The position numbers and the translations under genes are program-made. A DNA stretch of 42,301 nt from Nocardioidaceae bacterium (lineage in GTDB: Bacteria > Actinomycetota > Actinomycetes > Propionibacteriales > Nocardioidaceae). Position 1 is the stretch's first letter; every line of letters begins with the position of its first letter. Below are positions 39,668-42,301 of the stretch, one piece after another. The notes under the pieces are model-generated. The model did no database searches. It was given only the letters and a program-made list of their open reading frames with translations, and had not been told where the DNA came from. The stretch covers positions 1 to 42,301 of the forward strand of contig JAICKK010000009.1 in the NCBI GenBank assembly GCA_025927955.1, given 5' to 3'.

Positions 39668-39691
39668 GTACCCATCGCCGCGGAATCAAAC
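39668..39691 (-). promoter_or_regulatory. Sigma-F/SigB-type promoter upstream of the 46-codon gene
   Basis: On the minus strand GTTT (39688-39691) and GGGTAC (39668-39673) are exactly 14 bases apart, matching the group 3 stress-sigma consensus in full. The -10 ends nine bases before the ATG at 39658. Confidence 0.7.
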
Positions 39692-39733
39692 GGGTCACTC
39701 ACGGCAAAAAGTTCCCGTCGCCTCAGGGGCCGG

Positions 39734-40267
39734 TCACGTCCCGCGCGGCTGGCGGGGACGTCTGTAGGCCGGTGCCCGGGTGCCCGGCCGCAACGGGGAG
39801 GACTCGAGCAGCGGCAGGATCCGGGGCGCGACCAGCACCGACAAGGTGACGACGCTGGTCGAGCGGACCACGGCGGGAGACCCGTTGATCCGTAGCAGGG
39901 TGGTCTGCAGCTCCGCGTGCGACGGTGTCGCCACCTTGCACAGCACGTCGGCAGAACCGGTGGTGACGTAGGCCTCGAGCACGTGCGGGATGTCGGCGAG
40001 GTCGCGGGTGACCCGGTCCAGGGCGCCCTGTGCGATCTCGAGGGTCACGAACGCCTGGACCGGGTGGCCGGCGGCGGCCGGGTCGATGCTCGGCCCCCAG
40101 TCAGCGATGACGCCGGCCTCCTCAAGGCGCCGGAGCCTGCTCTGCACCGTGGCCCGCGCCACCTGGGTGGCGCGCGCGAGGTCGACGTCGCCGGCGCGCG
40201 GATGGTCCCGGAGCGCGGCCAGCAGCGCGACGTCCAGCTCGTCGAGCGGGTATCCGGCATCGACCAT
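39734..40267 (-). CDS. Lrp/AsnC-family transcriptional regulator (177 aa)
   Basis: An N-terminal winged helix (DELDVALLAALRDHPRAGDVDLARATQVARATVQSRLRRLEEAGVI, about 9-53) is followed by an AsnC/RAM ligand-binding domain (about 70-150, with AYVTTGSADVLCKVATPSHAEL). Such regulators commonly bind amino acids or related acids. Divergent orientation to hpd, with dyads between, points to control of tyrosine catabolism, probably with an aromatic metabolite as effector; that is inference. ATG at 40265-40267 follows a GGGGG stretch. Confidence 0.88.
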   Translation of the reverse strand: MVDAGYPLDELDVALLAALRDHPRAGDVDLARATQVARATVQSRLRRLEEAGVIADWGPSIDPAAAGHPVQAFVTLEIAQGALDRVTRDLADIPHVLEAYVTTGSADVLCKVATPSHAELQTTLLRINGSPAVVRSTSVVTLSVLVAPRILPLLESSPLRPGTRAPAYRRPRQPRGT

Positions 40268-40280
40268 GCCCCCAAGGTAG

Positions 40281-41636
<1,356 letters not shown>

Positions 41637-41997
41637 GGTCGTGGTGCCGGCCGCGCTCGCACCCGTGGGGCGGACGCTCGACGTCGCGCGCTTCACGCCC
41701 TCCACCGGGCAGCGGTAGTCGCTGAGCAGAGCCCGGGCGGTCCCGGGCCGTCCACCAGCGGCTGCTCCGAGCTGTCGCGGCCCAGGCGGAGGTCCGGCGA
41801 GGCGCGCGGACCGGCGTCCGGGACGATGGTCCGGAACGCTCAAGAGCTGCCCGCCTGCACGAGCGCGGGCCACTCGCCGAGGGCCACCCGACTGAGGTGC
41901 CGGCAGCAGCGCGCGCCGGGGCGCTCCAGACCCTCCTTCTGCACGGTCGGCACCCTGGTGGGCGTGTTCGGCTGGGGGCAGGTGTGTCGGGGGTCGG
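41637..41997. other. Non-coding stretch after hpd
   Basis: No convincing gene. A minus-strand open frame (41840-42187) runs through the palindromic repeats; only about 41840-41970 (QKEGLERPGARCCRHLSRVALGEWPALVQ) looks protein-like, and it has no start or ribosome-binding site of its own. It may be a decayed gene fragment. Confidence 0.4.
41731..41748 (+). terminator. Terminator-like hairpin after hpd
   Basis: GCCCGGG-CGGT-CCCGGGC forms a perfect 7-bp stem with a tetraloop about 95 bases after the hpd stop. No U tract. Confidence 0.5.
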
Positions 41998-42301
41998 GGA
42001 CCTCGACCAGCGTCGTCACCACGTCGGTCGAGGTGCCGAGGCGCCAGCCGAGGCCTCGAGACCAGCGGCGGGGGTCCGGGTCACGTTGGTCGAGGTGGTG
42101 AGGCGCTGGCCGAGGCCTCGAGACCATGGTCAGGTCTGCGCGCAGGTGGCCATGGTTTCGAGGCCCTCGCCCTGGGGGCTCGGGCACCTCAACCAGCGGC
42201 GGGGGTCCGGGTCACGTTGGTCGAGGTGGTGAGGCGCTGGCCGAGGCCTCGAGACCATGGTCAGGTCTGCGCGCAGGTGGCCATGGTTTCGAGGCCCTCG
42301 C
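41998..42301. repeat. Palindromic intergenic repeats with a 131-bp direct duplication
   Basis: A partial element (about 41998-42060) is followed by a 131-bp unit (42061-42191) and its direct copy (42192 to the window end). The visible 110 bases of the two copies are identical. Each unit is the reverse complement of the family at 13437-13551: arms with ttggtcgaggtgg and cacctcaacc, and an inner stem around accatgg with a ctgcgcgcag core. The block continues past the window. Confidence 0.9.

Noticed and set aside
41840-42187. 115-codon minus-strand frame at the window end
   Set aside because: Its N-terminal half is translated palindromic repeat, and it has no ribosome-binding site.

Overview
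The window comes from a very GC-rich actinobacterium. Third codon positions are almost all G or C, GTG starts are common, and gene pairs often overlap by 4 bases (ATGA/GTGA). Protein types (menaquinol-type NarGHJI, a SigB/F-family sigma factor, CYTH-CHAD, DUF3618-like stress proteins) and long 'gtcgaggtg...' palindromic intergenic repeats suggest a Nocardioides-like member of the Propionibacteriales. That placement is inference. There is no tRNA, rRNA, CRISPR array or intact transposase.

Layout. 1-171: tail of an enolase-superfamily enzyme, facing a block of 32-bp repeats in two inverted arrays (201-378 and 518-633). 635-2767 (minus): a 20-codon leader ORF, folE, an FAD-dependent ferredoxin-reductase-type enzyme and a 62-residue protein, divergent from a cysteine-bearing HTH regulator (2861-3652). 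3657-13371: anaerobic nitrate respiration, with narK and narGHJI between two hemerythrin-domain proteins. 13412-13660: palindromic intergenic repeats. 13916-19560: GAF-GGDEF cyclase, CYTH-CHAD protein, and a membrane PAS-GGDEF-EAL protein. 19648-24050: a three-gene overlapping envelope/stress operon, a 20-bp perfect hairpin, a SigB/F-family sigma factor and two small membrane proteins. 24036-27646: a two-component system and an ArnT/PMT-like membrane glycosyltransferase. 27741-28931: hmgA. 28968-34889: a frameshifted GGDEF-EAL gene, a secreted subtilase with a tryptophan pentad tail, and an EAL-PAS-PAS protein. 35146-38772: acyl-CoA synthetase and a membrane PAS-GAF-GGDEF cyclase. 38777-40267: a 2H phosphoesterase, an unannotated 46-codon gene and an Lrp/AsnC regulator divergent from hpd (40431-41636). 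The window ends in the same palindromic repeat family seen at 13.4 kb, in the opposite orientation.

Three themes join the genes. (1) Low-oxygen nitrate respiration with di-iron proteins. (2) A concentration of five c-di-GMP synthesis/degradation proteins within 25 kb. (3) A probable general-stress regulon: two exact GTTT-N14/15-GGGTAC promoters (hemerythrin gene; 46-codon gene) and one near match (subtilase), with a matching sigma-factor gene at 21690-22601. Two tyrosine-catabolism enzymes (Hpd, HmgA) lie about 11.5 kb apart. Most worth following up are the sigma-F-like promoters including the small gene at 39518-39658, the W-x4 repeat tail, the repeat architectures, and the single-base frameshift at 29216-29219.
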